Shown here piece after piece: positions 18,077 through 26,827 of a stretch of DNA of 64,000 nucleotides. Under the pieces are notes generated by a model. That model saw only the letters and a program-made list of their open reading frames with translations. It made no database searches and had not been told where the DNA came from. Position 1 is the stretch's first letter, and every line of letters begins with the position of its first letter. The DNA comes from Blastocatellia bacterium AA13 (GTDB lineage: Bacteria; Acidobacteriota; Blastocatellia; UBA7656), in NCBI GenBank assembly GCA_003222245.1, contig QHVH01000016.1:1-64000 (forward strand), written 5' to 3'. The position numbers and the translations under genes are program-made.

Positions 18077-19030
18077 TTGCCGTCTGTTTCCGATCTTTCG
18101 TTCGGCGCGCCGATTTGGCGTCGCTTCTGGGTGAGGGTTCTCCTCATCCTCGTAATCTGGACTCTGTTCGGTCTCTTATTCGCCAGTCAGCTTTACTTCG
18201 CTTATAGCAGGAGCGGCCGGCCGATGCCGTGGTACAAGCCGGTTTTTTATTATTTGATCTATGACTCGAACAGACCGCTGAGCCTGATGTGGCTTCTTCA
18301 AAACGCATTTCTGATATTCGACTATGGCGCAATGAGCTACTGGCTCATTCTCGTGATCGTATACGCGCTTGAATCATCGCAGCGGTCACAGCAGATAGAG
18401 CTTCGAGCCTCTCGGCTTCAGGCGCAGCTCGCGCAATCGCAGCTACAAGCGCTCAAGATGCAATTGCATCCTCACTTCTTGTTCAACACTCTGAATTCGA
18501 TCTCCGCGCTCATGAATAAAAACACAAGCGCCGCCGACACGATGATAGCCAGGCTCGGCGACTTTCTTAGACTGACGCTGGAAAATTCGGGCAAACAGGA
18601 AGTCTCGCTTTACGAAGAGCTCCAGTTTCTCAAGTGTTATCTCGAAATCGAGCGCATAAGATTTCAGGATCGAATGTCGGTGAAGATGGATATCGAGGCC
18701 GAAACTCTCGAGGCGCGACTCCCCAACCTGATTCTCCAACCGATAGTCGAGAACGCAATATGCCACGGGCTGCAACCTCAGGATATGCCGGGACAGATCG
18801 AGATAGAGTCAAAGCGACTGAACGGCCATCTGCGTGTGGCTATTACGGACAACGGTCCTGGATTGTCTTCAAAAGAGGGTTCCGATTCATTAGCCAGAAG
18901 AGGAGTCGGCCTGACGAACACCGAGGCAAGGCTGCGGCAGTTCTACGGTCATGACTATCGCTTTGAATTGAAGAATGGCAAGGAGGCCGGCCTCACGGTA
19001 ACCATCGAAATCCCCTTCAAGATTGAATGA
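18077..19030 (+). CDS. LytS/YehU-type sensor histidine kinase (short sensor)
   Basis: About 317 residues from a TTG at 18077 preceded by AGAGGA. An upstream TTG at 18047 gives ten more residues, and neither has ATG support. Two or three membrane segments are followed by a coiled region and the PF06580 His-kinase block LQALKMQLHPHFLFNTLNSIS (phospho-His in HPHF). The ATP-binding half has LPNLILQPIVENAICHG and DNGPGL. The membrane part looks shorter than in most relatives: FYYLIYDSNRPLSLMWLLQNAF passes straight into FDYGAMSYWLILV. An internal helix pair may be missing in frame. The LytTR regulator gene follows 45 bases later. Confidence 0.85.
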   Translation: MPSVSDLSFGAPIWRRFWVRVLLILVIWTLFGLLFASQLYFAYSRSGRPMPWYKPVFYYLIYDSNRPLSLMWLLQNAFLIFDYGAMSYWLILVIVYALESSQRSQQIELRASRLQAQLAQSQLQALKMQLHPHFLFNTLNSISALMNKNTSAADTMIARLGDFLRLTLENSGKQEVSLYEELQFLKCYLEIERIRFQDRMSVKMDIEAETLEARLPNLILQPIVENAICHGLQPQDMPGQIEIESKRLNGHLRVAITDNGPGLSSKEGSDSLARRGVGLTNTEARLRQFYGHDYRFELKNGKEAGLTVTIEIPFKIE

Positions 19031-19075
19031 AACCAGGGACCAAATCCGAGCGTTAGAGGCCCATAGGAGAAGTCT

Positions 19076-19855
19076 ATGTCGGATTCCGTCCAGATACGCG
19101 CCCTCATAGTGGACGATGAGGAGCTTGCTCGAGAGAGAGTTCGTGACATGCTTCACGGCGATCCGGAGATCGAAGTCATAGGTGAATGTTCCAACGGCAA
19201 AGAAGCCCTCGAAGCGGTAAAAAAGAAATCACCCGATCTGATATTCCTCGACATACAAATGCCCGGCAAGAACGGCCTCGACGTGGTAGACCTGTTGCCG
19301 CCCGACCGCATGCCGGCAGTCATCTTCATAACCGCGTATGACCAATACGCTGTTCGCGCATTCGAAGTGCATGCACTCGACTACCTTCTAAAACCCTTTG
19401 ACCAGGCGCGATTTCAAAAATCTCTCCAAAGAGCGAAAGATCAGATTCTGAGCGGGAAAACGGGCGAGATCGGCCAACGAATAATGTCGGCGCTTGAGCA
19501 GATTAGAACCAGGCCCGAGTATCTCGAACGGCTCGTGGTCAAGACCAACGGCCGCGTCTTCTTTGTTAAGACCTCGGAAATAGACTGGCTCGAAGCGGAA
19601 GGAAACTACGTGCGGCTTCACTCCGGCAAAGAATCTTATCTTCTACGGGAAACCATTACCGCTCTTGAATCGCAGCTCGATCCAAAGGTATTCATGCGAG
19701 TTCACCGATCCGCCATCGTGAATATAAATCAGATCCAGGAGCTGCAACCCTGGTTTCACGGCGAGTACCGCGTAATGCTGAACGGCGGAATTCAACTCAC
19801 TCTCACCAGAAGCTATAAAGATCGTTTGCACGACCTGCTTGGAAGGTCGCTCTAA
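19076..19855 (+). CDS. LytTR-family response regulator
   Basis: 259 residues. A receiver domain at 1-120 has the acidic pair DDEE, phospho-acceptor Asp59 (LIFLDIQMPG) and KPF. A short linker leads to a LytTR DNA-binding domain from about 150 (ERLVVKTNGRVFFVKTSEIDWLEAEGNYVRLH, RVHRSAIVNI). It is the partner of the kinase encoded just upstream. The targets are unknown; LytTR sites are usually direct repeats, and none is obvious nearby. Confidence 0.92.
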   Translation: MSDSVQIRALIVDDEELARERVRDMLHGDPEIEVIGECSNGKEALEAVKKKSPDLIFLDIQMPGKNGLDVVDLLPPDRMPAVIFITAYDQYAVRAFEVHALDYLLKPFDQARFQKSLQRAKDQILSGKTGEIGQRIMSALEQIRTRPEYLERLVVKTNGRVFFVKTSEIDWLEAEGNYVRLHSGKESYLLRETITALESQLDPKVFMRVHRSAIVNINQIQELQPWFHGEYRVMLNGGIQLTLTRSYKDRLHDLLGRSL

Positions 19856-19977
19856 CCCTGGCAATCGATTGCAGCGCCGGTTGCGCCAGGCCCGCCGTCG
19901 CTGCTCTCGCGGATTCGGCGACCAACGGCTCACGCGCAATCCCGCGCCAGGACATTGCTGCCGGGAGCGGTTGCGCC

Positions 19978-20005
19978 TTGCCCTCATGCGAATTTAGGCT
20001 ATAAT
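19978..20005 (+). promoter_or_regulatory. sigma-70 promoter of the SPT-KS-ACP operon
   Basis: TTGCCC (19978-19983), 16-base spacer, TATAAT (20000-20005). The first gene starts 81 bases later, after a leader without obvious structure. Confidence 0.65.
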
Positions 20006-20086
20006 ACCCCGCGTCACAGAAGGCAAAATTCATCAAGTGAGTTCCTGATTTGAACTCGCTCTTAGCTACGTGTACCGGAAGCTCAT

Positions 20087-21301
20087 ATGCAGCAGAAGAT
20101 GGAAAAGGGTGTGAGGGACATTTTTGAAAAGGCGTCCGCTTTCACCAAGGCAGATGAGTTTCGCGCGGCCGGCCTTTATCCCTACTTCACGGAGTTCACC
20201 GGGGCAGTCGACTCCGGAGAAGCCGAAGTATTCATGGGAGATGACCGCGTCCTCATGTTCGGCTCGAACAACTATCTTGGCCTGACGACCCACCCGGAAG
20301 TAAAAGCAGCCGCGATTGAGGCGATCGAGAAATACGGCACAGGGTGCTCTGGATCTCGAATGCTGAACGGCACTACGGATCTCCACGTTCGGCTCGAACA
20401 TGAATTGGCGCGATTCATGAAGCGAGAAGCCGCGCTCGCGTTCGGCACCGGCTTTCAGACAAATTTCGGAGCGCTCTCAACCATCGCCCAGAAAGGCGAT
20501 GTGATCATCGCCGACCGCAATATTCACGCATCGATTCTGGACGGATGCCTTGCCTCCTTTGCAAAAACCACGCGATTTCGCCACAACGACATGGACGATC
20601 TGGAAAAGATCCTTCATAGCCTCCCGGCCGACGAAGGAAGATTAATAGTTGTCGACGGCGTTTTCTCGATGGAAGGCGACACCGCAAATCTTCCAGAAAT
20701 CGTGCGCCTGGCGCGCCGCTACGGCGCAAGAGTCTATGTCGATGAAGCTCACTCAATGGGCGTGCTCGGAAAGGAAGGACGAGGAACAGCGGAGCATTTC
20801 GACGTCGAAAGCGATGTTGACATCGTTATGGGAACGTTTTCGAAATCCCTGGCATCTATAGGCGGCTTTATCGCCGCAAGACGCGACGTGATTGAATACA
20901 CAAAGCATCACTCACGGGCATTTGTTTACTCCGCTTCGCTCGCGCCGGCCAATGCCGCGGCGGCGCTGAAGGCTCTTGAGGTAATGGAGCGCGAGCCCGA
21001 GCTTCGCATTCGCCTCCAGCAAAACGGCGACGAGGTGAGACGCGAGCTGAGCACCATGGGATTTCGGCTTCTAAACGGCGAGACTCCGATCATACCCGTC
21101 GTAATCGAAGACGAAGCTCTGGTATGCAGGTTCTTCTGGGACTTGTTGAAAGAAGGCATATATACTAATCCGGTGCTCGCGCCCGCGGTCTCACATAGCC
21201 TCGTGCGAATCAGCGTCATGGCAACGCATGCGCGCGACCATATTCAGCAATTGCTTGAATCCATGCGTAAAATAGGAAAGCGCCTCGAGATCATTAATTG
21301 A
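20087..21301 (+). CDS. alpha-oxoamine synthase, serine-palmitoyltransferase-like
   Basis: 404 residues of the PLP fold-type I alpha-oxoamine synthase family (SPT, BioF, KBL, HemA). The pattern matches SPT-like members best: FGSNNYLGLTTHPEVK, YGTGCSGSRMLNGTTDLH, DEAHSMGVLG (Asp219, His222), and the PLP lysine Lys253 in GTFSKSLASIGG. SPT condenses serine with an acyl thioester to 3-ketosphinganine. The downstream ketosynthase and acyl carrier protein suggest an acyl-ACP donor. No signal peptide or membrane segment is seen, so it should be cytosolic. BioF or another amino-ketone synthase cannot be fully excluded. Confidence 0.85.
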   Translation: MQQKMEKGVRDIFEKASAFTKADEFRAAGLYPYFTEFTGAVDSGEAEVFMGDDRVLMFGSNNYLGLTTHPEVKAAAIEAIEKYGTGCSGSRMLNGTTDLHVRLEHELARFMKREAALAFGTGFQTNFGALSTIAQKGDVIIADRNIHASILDGCLASFAKTTRFRHNDMDDLEKILHSLPADEGRLIVVDGVFSMEGDTANLPEIVRLARRYGARVYVDEAHSMGVLGKEGRGTAEHFDVESDVDIVMGTFSKSLASIGGFIAARRDVIEYTKHHSRAFVYSASLAPANAAAALKALEVMEREPELRIRLQQNGDEVRRELSTMGFRLLNGETPIIPVVIEDEALVCRFFWDLLKEGIYTNPVLAPAVSHSLVRISVMATHARDHIQQLLESMRKIGKRLEIIN

Positions 21302-21324
21302 AGGTCGAAGATGTTCAGCCGAAT

Positions 21325-22575
21325 ATGACCAAGAGACGCGTTGTAGTCACAGGAATCGGGGTTGTATCGCCTGTCGGCGTTGGCACTGAAAAGTTCTGGT
21401 CGGCGCTATCGGCCGGTCGGAGCGGAATCTCCGCAATTGAGGATTTCGACACCTCGGCGTTGCGTACTACCATCGCGGGCGTTTGCCGCGATTTTCACTC
21501 GGAAGAATTCTTCGACGAACGCGAACTCTCACGGCTCGACCGCGTGTCTCAAATGGCTCTCGCGGCCACCGAAATGGCCGTCAAAGATGCGGCGCTCAAG
21601 GCAGGTGACGTAGGCGGCTTCGATACCGGCGTGATACTCGGAACGGGTTTTGGAGGACAGCGATCAATCGAAGATTTTTGCGGAGCATTCTTCTCCAACG
21701 GGCAGGGGCGCAGATCGGCGATAGCGATACCCAAGTCGATGTACAACGCGCCTTCTTCCAACATCGCGATTCGATTCAAGGCAAGAGGTCCGAATATTAC
21801 AGTTACGACAGCGTGCTCATCCGGAGCAAACGCAATTGGTCAGGCCTTCTACCTGGTTCGATACGGACACGCGGAGAGAGTTATAGCAGGCGGGGCGGAT
21901 TCGCCCATTACTCCCGTTGTGATGGACGCCTGGAAGGAAATGCGGGTTCTTTCTACTAAGAATGAGCAGCCGGCTCGAGCATGTAAGCCGTTCAGCGCCA
22001 ATCGAGATGGGTTTGTGCTTGCCGAAGGAGCCGGAATAGTAATTCTGGAAACGCTCGAGTCCGCGGTCGCGCGCGGCGCGCCGATCTACGCGGAGATAAT
22101 GGGCTACGGCTCCACGGCTGATGCGGCTCACATCACATTTCCAGACCCTGAGGGGGAGGCTACGGCAATGATGCGGGCCTTATCGGACGGTTCTCTTCAG
22201 CCCAGCGAAATCGACTACATTAATGCTCATGGCACGGCGACGAAGTTGAACGACGCTTCCGAGACGGAAGCCATTAAGCGCGTATTTGGGAGCCGCGCTT
22301 ACGAAATTCCGGTGAGCTCGAGCAAGTCTATGCTGGGCCATTCCATGGGGGCTTCCGGCGCGATCGAACTCATTGCCGCTACCATGGCTATTAAGACCAA
22401 AGTGCTGCCGCCGACCATTAACTATGAGGAACCTGATCCGCAGTGTGACCTCGACTATGTGACGGAAGGGCCCAGAGATGTAAGCCGCTTGACTGGAGTG
22501 ATGACCGCGATGTCGAATTCATTCGGATTCGGTGGGAACAATGCGGTGCTGACGCTGCGCGGAATTTCGGTTTAG
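21325..22575 (+). CDS. beta-ketoacyl-ACP synthase (FabF-type)
   Basis: 416 residues from the ATG at 21325. An in-frame TTG at 21298 overlaps the SPT stop and could couple translation. The thiolase-fold condensing enzyme triad is intact: Cys164 in TTACSSGAN, His in NAHGTATKLND and His in MLGHSMGASGA. This type elongates acyl-ACP with malonyl-ACP. Its place between SPT and a dedicated ACP points to making or loading the acyl chain used by SPT rather than general fatty-acid synthesis, because no fabG/fabZ genes are near. Closing motif: GFGGNNAVL. Confidence 0.9.
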   Translation: MTKRRVVVTGIGVVSPVGVGTEKFWSALSAGRSGISAIEDFDTSALRTTIAGVCRDFHSEEFFDERELSRLDRVSQMALAATEMAVKDAALKAGDVGGFDTGVILGTGFGGQRSIEDFCGAFFSNGQGRRSAIAIPKSMYNAPSSNIAIRFKARGPNITVTTACSSGANAIGQAFYLVRYGHAERVIAGGADSPITPVVMDAWKEMRVLSTKNEQPARACKPFSANRDGFVLAEGAGIVILETLESAVARGAPIYAEIMGYGSTADAAHITFPDPEGEATAMMRALSDGSLQPSEIDYINAHGTATKLNDASETEAIKRVFGSRAYEIPVSSSKSMLGHSMGASGAIELIAATMAIKTKVLPPTINYEEPDPQCDLDYVTEGPRDVSRLTGVMTAMSNSFGFGGNNAVLTLRGISV

Positions 22576-22626
22576 GCAGTAGCGATCGTATCGAAATATA
22601 AGGAAGCTAGGCCGAGGTGAAATCTC

Positions 22627-22887
22627 ATGATGACCAGTGAGGCTGTGCAATCCATAGAAGTCACCGTTAGGAGCATCATCTGTTCAGAACTTCGAGTCGA
22701 GCCGGGCATACTCACCAATACCACTCACCTCATGAAGGATCTTGGAGCCGACTCCCTCGACGCGCTCAATATCGCGTTGCGGCTGGAAGAGACATTCGAG
22801 ATCAAGATTCCGGACGAAGCCATTCCAAACTTTCTCACTATCGAGGACATCATCACGGGCGTTCGCAATCACATGAGCCATACCTGA
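22627..22887 (+). CDS. acyl carrier protein
   Basis: 86 residues, acidic, four-helix ACP pattern. The phosphopantetheine serine is Ser43 in LGADSLDALNI. The gene starts 52 bases after the ketosynthase. A dedicated ACP next to SPT and a ketosynthase fits an acyl donor for long-chain base synthesis. The holo-ACP synthase must be elsewhere. Confidence 0.92.
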   Translation: MMTSEAVQSIEVTVRSIICSELRVEPGILTNTTHLMKDLGADSLDALNIALRLEETFEIKIPDEAIPNFLTIEDIITGVRNHMSHT

Positions 22888-23052
22888 TTCGCGCCGCGTC
22901 TGTTTCCACGCGACTATCCTCAACAGGACACCCTGTTCCAGACAATAACTCAACCGTCTGGGCGCTTGCGTCCCTCTCCGAGCCTGTGGAAGTATTCCCT
23001 ACTCGCGTGAGTCTGATCGCGTTTGAAATCGAGTCAATTCGGGGAGGTCTTG

Positions 23053-25182
23053 GTGAGAAGGTTAGTAGCAATGTGCGCCGTTCTGAGTGCTCTTGGCGGG
23101 TTCCTATTGATCCCGCGCGTAGACGGTGCGCTATTTGTTTTGCGTGCTGATGTCCGAGTCAGCCCCTCAGACGATCCGGATCCTCGTGATGAAACTTCAC
23201 TCTCGGTAAATCCGCTCGATGATAGATCCATTGTCGGCGTTTCAAAAGTGATTATCGGCGGCGCGGCGGCCGGAGCGGGAATCAGCCGGGTCGCTTACTA
23301 CCATTCGTCGGACGGCGGACTCACCTGGGTAACCTCTCTTCTGCCGCTCGAAACAAACGAGAGAACATTCACTCTCGCGACTGATCCATCCGTTGCCTGT
23401 GATGCAAACGGCGCTTTCTACATCTGCGCGTTGATGCTCGATAATCAGAGCCGGGCAAGCGGCGTCCACGTATTCAAATCCACGAACGGAGGACAAACGT
23501 TTTCGAATCCTATTGCGGTAACGTATGAAGACGGCCTTTCATTGAACCCAAAGCTCAACGACAAATGCTACATCACGGTCGACGCATCCGCATCGAGCCC
23601 ATTCAAGAACACGATCTACGCGGTCTGGAGCAGCACCGATTTGGACCCTCTGGGGAGCCCTCGGGCGACAATGCGTTTCTCGTATCTCAGGCCCACGGGT
23701 ACGGCGTTTTCGCAGTCGCGCGCCATAAGCCACGAAGGCGACATGCGAGGGGGTTCAATCACGACCGGGCCGAACGGCGAAGTCTATGCCGCATGGGAAG
23801 GCATCGGCAGCCCAAAGGTAATCCTCTTCAACGCCTCTACTGACGGCGGTGTGACGTTTCTTCCTTCAGAGGCTGCGCCGGGCGGCGATGTCAATATTCA
23901 TAATTTCATGGGCTCTCTTTCACCTCCCAATCCGACAATGATCATTCAAGGTGTTGCTCGGATGAACAGCTTTCCGGTCATCGACTGCGACAGAAGCAAT
24001 GGCCCATCGCGGGGTATGATTTATATAGTGTGGGCCGAGACGTCCAACAGAATCGACGCGGATGTCTTTATCGAAAATTTTCCGCCGCCCAACGGCGCCA
24101 GACCGACTCCAAACATTCCTACAAGAGTCACATCGATCGGCTTTGGAGATCAATTTTTTCCGTGGGTGCGAGTCGATTCATCCTCTGGTTCGATCAATGT
24201 CGCTTATTATGACCGGCGTGACAGCGCAAGCGGAGTGAACGCATATCTATCGCATTCAACCGACGGAGGCGCCAGCTTCGAAGACATCAAGGTCAGTTCG
24301 GCCGTCACGAATCCGATCATTCAAGCCGATATTCGAGGCGCCAACGGATCGTCAATTGGAATCGGCGATTACATAGGACTGACCGCGAACCGCGGAAAAA
24401 CGCAACTGCTTTGGTCGGACACGAGGTCGGTCAAACAAGAGATATTCTTTGGAGTCGTCGACTTTGGATCAACGGGCGGCGGCCCCTCGACTCCGTTCAA
24501 CGACGCCTGCACCAGTCCTACCCCGATAGCCGCGCTGCCTTATTCGGACAGCGCCGATACGACAACGGCTACCGTCTCGGGCGATGACCCTCAAGCGTGC
24601 CCCGGTACTCAGGGAGGTAACACCGTTTGGTACTCGCTAACGCCTCCCGCCGATACCGTGATCGGCGTCGATACCGCGGGGAGCGACTATGATACGGCTG
24701 TGGCCGTCTATCTGGGCAATTGCGGAGGGCTTGTGCCGGTTGCGTGTAATGATGACGCGGCGCCAGGTACGGGACTGGCGACTCGCTCGCTTTTGACATT
24801 TCCCGCCAGCGCCGGCATTCCGTATCTGATCGAGGTGAGCGGTAAAACGACCGGCGGATTATTAAAACTCCGGGTCGGATTCCCAACCGTAGCAAGCCTC
24901 GAATACACCACCGGGCCGGATGGCTCAGCCTCGTTGAGGGTGACCGGTTCGGGCTTTTTGGTGAACAATTCACAGGTAATAGTAACGCGCGATGGGGACG
25001 AGATCGCATTACCTTTTACCTTCTACACAGGGGCCCGTCAGGCCGACGGAACCGTGACGGAGTTGTTCGGAACGCGAAAGAAACTGAAGAAGGTCGTTCC
25101 CGGAGGTATTCCGGTAATAGTTAGAGTCGAAAGCCCCGTCGGAAGCGGCCGATTCTCCCTCCCATTCACCTTTGTAAGATGA
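23053..25182 (+). CDS. exported BNR/sialidase-fold protein with NDAC and IPT-like modules
   Basis: 709 residues from the GTG at 23053, preceded by GGGAGG; translation from the TTG at 23023 is less likely. The signal peptide is followed by a beta-propeller with Asp-box repeats (SSDGGLTW, STNGGQTF, STDGGASF), to about 470. A disulfide-rich module then begins NDACTSPTPIAAL and contains GNTVWYSLTPPAD and YDTAVAVYLG. The last 90 residues are the IPT/TIG-like module (SLRVTGSGFLVNNSQVIVTRDG). Asp boxes alone do not make a sialidase, and no sialidase arginine triad was verified. The module order resembles that of the 1102-residue protein at 44785. Confidence 0.8.
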   Translation: MRRLVAMCAVLSALGGFLLIPRVDGALFVLRADVRVSPSDDPDPRDETSLSVNPLDDRSIVGVSKVIIGGAAAGAGISRVAYYHSSDGGLTWVTSLLPLETNERTFTLATDPSVACDANGAFYICALMLDNQSRASGVHVFKSTNGGQTFSNPIAVTYEDGLSLNPKLNDKCYITVDASASSPFKNTIYAVWSSTDLDPLGSPRATMRFSYLRPTGTAFSQSRAISHEGDMRGGSITTGPNGEVYAAWEGIGSPKVILFNASTDGGVTFLPSEAAPGGDVNIHNFMGSLSPPNPTMIIQGVARMNSFPVIDCDRSNGPSRGMIYIVWAETSNRIDADVFIENFPPPNGARPTPNIPTRVTSIGFGDQFFPWVRVDSSSGSINVAYYDRRDSASGVNAYLSHSTDGGASFEDIKVSSAVTNPIIQADIRGANGSSIGIGDYIGLTANRGKTQLLWSDTRSVKQEIFFGVVDFGSTGGGPSTPFNDACTSPTPIAALPYSDSADTTTATVSGDDPQACPGTQGGNTVWYSLTPPADTVIGVDTAGSDYDTAVAVYLGNCGGLVPVACNDDAAPGTGLATRSLLTFPASAGIPYLIEVSGKTTGGLLKLRVGFPTVASLEYTTGPDGSASLRVTGSGFLVNNSQVIVTRDGDEIALPFTFYTGARQADGTVTELFGTRKKLKKVVPGGIPVIVRVESPVGSGRFSLPFTFVR

Positions 25183-25301
25183 GCTAAGCCTACCCGAGAA
25201 TTCCGCGAGTTTTATAACTCAAGCGCCTTCCGCCGAATGCCCGAAGGCCCAAAGAAGGCTCTGTGAACCGTTTTCACGTCGGCGCCTCAAGAATAATTTT
25301 G

Positions 25302-25330
25302 TTGACAGCTACTTGAGTGAATGCTATAAA
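25302..25330 (+). promoter_or_regulatory. consensus sigma-70 promoter of the HU gene
   Basis: TTGACA (25302-25307), exactly 17 bases, then TATAAA (25325-25330). Start of HU follows 65 bases downstream, behind GGGAGG. Confidence 0.85.
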
Positions 25331-25394
25331 CGCACTGGCAAGCACAATATTTTGATGTAATCCGACTGCGGGCCACAATATCTGGGAGGTAAGC

Positions 25395-25679
25395 ATGAAT
25401 CAAGGGGATCTTATTGAGAAGGTCGCCGTTTCAGCCTCAATTACGAAGGCAGAAGCCGAACGCGCCATCAACGCGTTCAAAGGGGCGGTAACCGACAGCT
25501 TGAGAAAGGGCAATAAGGTTACCCTCGTTGGATTCGGCACTTTCGGCGTTTCTCACAGAAAAGCGCGGCGCGGCTTCGATCCCTATAACGGAGAGACCAT
25601 TAAGATACCGGCGGCAAAAGCGGTAAGATTCGCGGCCGGCAAGCAGCTTAAAGAGGCCGTGAACAAAAGAAAAAAGTGA
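25395..25679 (+). CDS. HU-family DNA-binding protein
   Basis: 94 residues, basic. It has the complete HU/IHF pattern: MNQGDLIEKVAVSASITKAEAERAIN helices, the KVTLVGFGTFGVSHRKARRG beta turn, then the arm region RRGFDPYNGETIKIPAAKAVRFAAGKQLKEAVN. The intercalating Pro of the arm tip appears within NGETIKIPA. It bends and packages DNA as a dimer. It has its own strong promoter and no operon partner. Plain annotation as HU is secure; HupA, HupB or IHF subtype is not. Confidence 0.95.
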   Translation: MNQGDLIEKVAVSASITKAEAERAINAFKGAVTDSLRKGNKVTLVGFGTFGVSHRKARRGFDPYNGETIKIPAAKAVRFAAGKQLKEAVNKRKK

Positions 25680-26041
25680 AAGGCCGTGCCTCCTGATCGG
25701 CGCTTCCCCGACACCCTCTGTCGTAAGTCGCTATCGCGGCTTTCCCTTCTTCGATCGATAACCTGCACTATTTCGTGCCCCTCATCCTGAAATGAGCACC
25801 GTGCCTTAAAAAAGAGGCAACGAGACAATCCTTAAATCACATCACTGTGAAGGCGAGGCTATTAAGATGGTGGAACGGAGCTTGCAGCTTTTATAGTTGT
25901 AAGCTTGAACGGGAGGCTAACAAATGGCTTCCTGACCTCCAGATTCGAGGGTTTTGAGAGAATTCTTTACTGATGCATTTGGCTCGCGGTTCTGATAGGC
26001 TGGTTCGCTGTAAGTAGACGTAAAGCATAGTAGAGACGGCT
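25680..26041. other. 362-base gap with no gene seen
   Basis: Neither strand shows a convincing coding frame. A possible leader and promoter for the following small exported-protein gene must lie here, but no well-spaced hexamers were found. No terminator hairpin follows HU in the first 100 bases. Confidence 0.4.
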
Positions 26042-26257
26042 ATGAAAAAGCTCTTCCTTTTCCTTGTTCTGATCCTTGCTTTTGCGGTTGCGACTCCGCT
26101 TGCGAGCCCTGCCGCGGCAGCGATCTACGAACAGAAAAAGGACGACAAAAAGAAGGATCCGCCAGGCCCGCCGGTCGTTCGCGATAAACGCGATCGAGGC
26201 AACCCGCCTCCCAACCCTAAGAAAGACAATCCACCGCCGCCTAAGAAGAAGAATTAG
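26042..26257 (+). CDS. small exported Lys/Pro-rich protein
   Basis: 71 residues. A strong signal peptide (MKKLFLFLVLILAFAVATPLA...) is followed by a 40-residue mature part almost entirely of Lys, Asp, Pro and Asn (KKDDKKKDPPGPP, NPPPNPKKDNPPPPKKKN). It is likely disordered and may interact with cell-wall or nucleic-acid polyanions; that is speculation. No family is recognised. Its stop is one base from the converging STAS gene stop. Confidence 0.7.
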   Translation: MKKLFLFLVLILAFAVATPLASPAAAAIYEQKKDDKKKDPPGPPVVRDKRDRGNPPPNPKKDNPPPPKKKN

Positions 26258-26258
26258 C

Positions 26259-26618
26259 TCAGGCTTTCTGAAAACTCTCGAGCGCCGTACGCTCGTCGTT
26301 AAAAATCTCGAATACTCCGTCGAGCTTCGAAATCGACAAGATATTCCTTACCGACTGAGAGGGAGACAGGAGTTTCACCTTTCCCTTCTTCTTCAAGACA
26401 GCACGATATGTCTTTATCAAACTCCCAACTCCAGTGCTGCTAACATAGGTCACACTGCGGAGATCGAGCAAAAAGTCAGTTTCGTCCTTCTCGATGAATT
26501 CCTGAACCATCTCGGATAGCTGATCCGGGCCGTCCCCGGGGTCAAGCCGCCCGCTCACCTTTATTAAACAGGCTGTACCGGCCTTTCGGCTCGAAAGCTT
26601 AATAGGACGTCTTATCAT
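26259..26618 (-). CDS. STAS-domain anti-sigma-factor antagonist-like protein
   Basis: 119 residues from the ATG at 26618; longer readings run into the tRNA gene. The STAS core is visible: VSGRLDPGDGPDQL, FLLDLRSVTYVSSTGVGSLIKTYRAV. The conserved phosphorylatable site is DLRSVTYVSSTGVG, so the serine switch of SpoIIAA/RsbV proteins is present. It would bind a partner kinase (anti-sigma factor) in a partner-switching system; no partner is nearby. It lies 41 bases downstream of tRNA-Val on the same strand and may be co-transcribed. Confidence 0.85.
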   Translation of the reverse strand: MIRRPIKLSSRKAGTACLIKVSGRLDPGDGPDQLSEMVQEFIEKDETDFLLDLRSVTYVSSTGVGSLIKTYRAVLKKKGKVKLLSPSQSVRNILSISKLDGVFEIFNDERTALESFQKA

Positions 26619-26659
26619 AAAATATTCCACAGACTCCAGAAACCTGGGGTAGGATTGAT

Positions 26660-26734
26660 TGGTGGGCGCTACTGGGCTCGAACCAGTGACCCCTGCGGTG
26701 TGAACACAGTGCTCTACCACTGAGCTAAGCGCCC
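26660..26734 (-). tRNA. tRNA-Val (anticodon CAC)
   Basis: 75 bases including the encoded CCA. Acceptor GGGCGCT pairs with AGCGCCC, D-arm GCTCAGTGGTAGAGC, anticodon stem CTGTG/CGCAG with loop TTCACAC giving anticodon CAC (reads GUG), and T-arm ending GGTTCGAGCC. All arms form. The gene is on the minus strand just upstream of the STAS gene. Confidence 0.95.
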
Positions 26735-26827
26735 TTGGCCCTCAAGACTCCGTGAAGAGTAGCAGAACAAGCCTCGGATTTCCAGAATCAGGCACTCAAA
26801 GCCTGTAGGTTTTTCTTTCACAGAGAC

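Noticed and set aside
26619-26720. Longer N-terminus for the STAS protein beginning MVEHCVHTAGVTGSSPVAP
   Set aside because: This is a known spurious translation of a tRNA gene and lies inside tRNA-Val.
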